Assembly: GCA_030152425.1 (NCBI GenBank)
Contig: JASLJP010000186.1
Coordinates: 1-6,246, forward strand
Direction of reading: 5' to 3'
Origin: Aquirhabdus sp.
GTDB taxonomy: Bacteria; Pseudomonadota; Gammaproteobacteria; Pseudomonadales; Moraxellaceae
Length of the DNA stretch: 6,246 bases
Under the pieces are notes generated by a model, which had not been told where the DNA came from, ran no database searches, and worked only from the letters and a program-made list of their open reading frames with translations. Positions 5,063 through 6,246 of this stretch are shown here, in pieces. The first letter of the stretch is position 1. Every line of letters starts with the position of its first letter. Made by a program: the position numbers and the translations under genes.

Positions 5063-6246
5063 TAAAAGCTTTCCATCGCATGATCCAGCCCCGAGGCTTG
5101 ATGGCGGTTTGACGAGGTCGATGGGGGTGGGCCTACAGGCATCGGGACAGCAGGTGCAGACGGCTCAAGCACCGTGCCATCCGGTGCGATCGTCGGCGCG
5201 CCACCAAACTGGATTTGCTGCCCTTGGGTGGCACTCATCCGCTCTTGGCCACATTCGGTGACTTGAGAGGGTTGGGTAATGCGTAACATCGGGATATAGA
5301 TCGCGCCCGCACAGCCTTGTGCCGAGATCTGACCACTGGCGGTGTCGATCCATTGCCAGACCACCCCTTCAGGCTGAGCCAGCTCGACGGGCGACAGCTT
5401 CAGTCGGCTCATCAGATTCGTCCAGATCGGCAGTGCGCCCGTAGCGCCGCTCAGCCCAGTTGGGCGGTTGTCGTCTTGACCGACCCAGACCACGGTGGTG
5501 TAGTTGCCGCTATAGCCAGCAAACCATGAGTCACGCAAATCATTGGTCGTGCCGGTCTTGCCAGCCAGGTTCAGGGTCGCAGGCAAGGAGCGGTTGATGC
5601 CTGCAGCGGTGCCCGATTTCACCACTTGCTGCATGGCGTAGTTGAGCAAATAGGTTGGCGCAGGGTCGACACTTTGTCGCATCGATAGGCCGTAACGCTG
5701 CAGTGGATCTCCCGTCGATTTAATGACGGCGATGATGGCGCGTGGTGGATGCTGGAAACCATCGGAGGCGATCGTTTCATACATGCCCAGTACATCCAGT
5801 GGTGACAGATTGGCTGCCCCGAGCAGGACGGAAGGATAGCTGGGTAGATTGGCCGTGATGCCCAGTGCTTTCAGTGTACTGATAACCTGCTGTACACCCA
5901 GTTGCATGCCGAGGTTCACGGTTGCTTGGTTATAGGAGTGGGCAAGTGCCTCGGTCAGTGAGACCACGCCGTGATCTTGCAGGTCATAATTGCGCGGTTG
6001 CCAGTTGGCCATGCCTGAACCCGTGATGTTCACCGGGCCATCATCCAGCAACGACGCGAGATTGTAGCGACCCGAAGCCAATGCCGTCAGATATACAGCA
6101 GGCTTAAACAGCGAGCCGACTTGACGGCGTGCGTCGAGTGCACGGTTATAGCCGGTAAACAGCCCCGAGCCACCCACCACCGCCAGAATTTCACCATTTT
6201 GTGGATTGCCAACGATAGCCGCACCTTGCAAGCCGGTCAGTTTTTT
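5062..6246 (-). CDS. mrcB: Penicillin-binding protein 1B, transpeptidase domain and C-terminus (partial, N-terminus beyond the right edge)
   Basis: PBP1b is a bifunctional inner-membrane peptidoglycan synthase (class A PBP) that polymerises glycan chains and cross-links peptides. The frame is open to the right edge (first visible residues KKLTG), so 394 residues are visible and the membrane anchor, UB2H-type and glycosyltransferase regions lie outside. All three transpeptidase motifs are intact: SLFK with catalytic Ser (codon 6114-6112), SYN (codons 5937-5929) and KTGTTND (from 5559). The surrounding blocks ARRQVGSLFKPAVYLTAL, TVNLGMQLG and AGKTGTTNDLRDSWFAGYSG match E. coli PBP1b rather than PBP1a. 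Two late cysteines (QGCAG and TECGQ, 20 residues apart) match the pair in the E. coli C-terminal region. The protein ends in a Pro/Ser-rich tail. An internal TTG at 6231 is not the start. The stop codon overlaps the lpoP start. Confidence 0.93.
   Translation of the reverse strand, partial: KKLTGLQGAAIVGNPQNGEILAVVGGSGLFTGYNRALDARRQVGSLFKPAVYLTALASGRYNLASLLDDGPVNITGSGMANWQPRNYDLQDHGVVSLTEALAHSYNQATVNLGMQLGVQQVISTLKALGITANLPSYPSVLLGAANLSPLDVLGMYETIASDGFQHPPRAIIAVIKSTGDPLQRYGLSMRQSVDPAPTYLLNYAMQQVVKSGTAAGINRSLPATLNLAGKTGTTNDLRDSWFAGYSGNYTTVVWVGQDDNRPTGLSGATGALPIWTNLMSRLKLSPVELAQPEGVVWQWIDTASGQISAQGCAGAIYIPMLRITQPSQVTECGQERMSATQGQQIQFGGAPTIAPDGTVLEPSAPAVPMPVGPPPSTSSNRHQASGLDHAMESF
5069..5074 (-). 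promoter_or_regulatory. Shine-Dalgarno of lpoP inside the mrcB 3' end
   Basis: On the minus strand GGAAAG lies six bases before the ATG at 5062. It is encoded within the last codons of mrcB (Met-Glu-Ser-Phe), so ribosomes ending mrcB would finish right at the lpoP start. Confidence 0.6.

Noticed and set aside
6229..6231. TTG at 6231 as the start of a short 389-residue PBP
   Set aside because: The frame stays open to the window edge with PBP1b-like residues before it, and a PBP starting there would lack the membrane anchor and glycosyltransferase domain.

Overview
The window looks like ordinary chromosomal core DNA from a gammaproteobacterium. It is probably in the Pseudomonadales and perhaps near Moraxellaceae/Acinetobacter. 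The evidence is the bamD | rluD-pgeF arrangement, a PBP1b gene directly followed by an LpoP-type TPR lipoprotein gene, and a Nudix-ThiE fusion protein. Base composition is moderate (by eye, not counted), so I do not name a genus. I see no tRNA, rRNA, insertion sequence, CRISPR array, phage gene or other sign of recent transfer. No gene-free stretch reaches 300 bases.

Left part (1-1912): bamD, cut off by the left edge, is read leftward from about 652. It diverges from rluD, which is read rightward. The roughly 70-120 bp between them hold a good sigma70-like promoter for rluD and a weaker one for bamD. RluD carries an unusually acidic N-terminal extension.

Middle (1913-4429): three rightward genes follow rluD with short gaps: pgeF (YfiH family), a flavodoxin/WrbA-like flavoprotein gene, and a Nudix hydrolase fused to a thiamine-phosphate-synthase-like domain. 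All three appear to start at TTG codons in a shared sequence context, with a purine-rich Shine-Dalgarno, a short spacer and then a T-run running into TTG. A hairpin lies between pgeF and the flavodoxin gene. The usual gammaproteobacterial neighbour of pgeF, clpB, is absent here.

Right part (4430-6246): on the minus strand, mrcB (PBP1b; only the transpeptidase domain and C-terminal tail are visible, and the gene enters from the right edge) is followed by an LpoP-like lipoprotein gene. The mrcB stop codon and the lpoP start codon overlap by one base (TAATG), so the synthase and its putative outer-membrane activator are probably translationally coupled. This pair converges on the Nudix gene with only 21 bp between the stop codons.

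Functionally, four genes serve the cell envelope: BamD (outer-membrane protein assembly), PgeF (peptidoglycan precursor editing), and PBP1b plus LpoP (peptidoglycan synthesis). The others serve ribosome modification (RluD), flavin redox chemistry (flavodoxin-like protein) and probably nucleotide-pool cleaning (Nudix-ThiE). I found no convincing undescribed system. The most unusual signals are the run of similar TTG starts, the acidic RluD extension and the Nudix-ThiE fusion.
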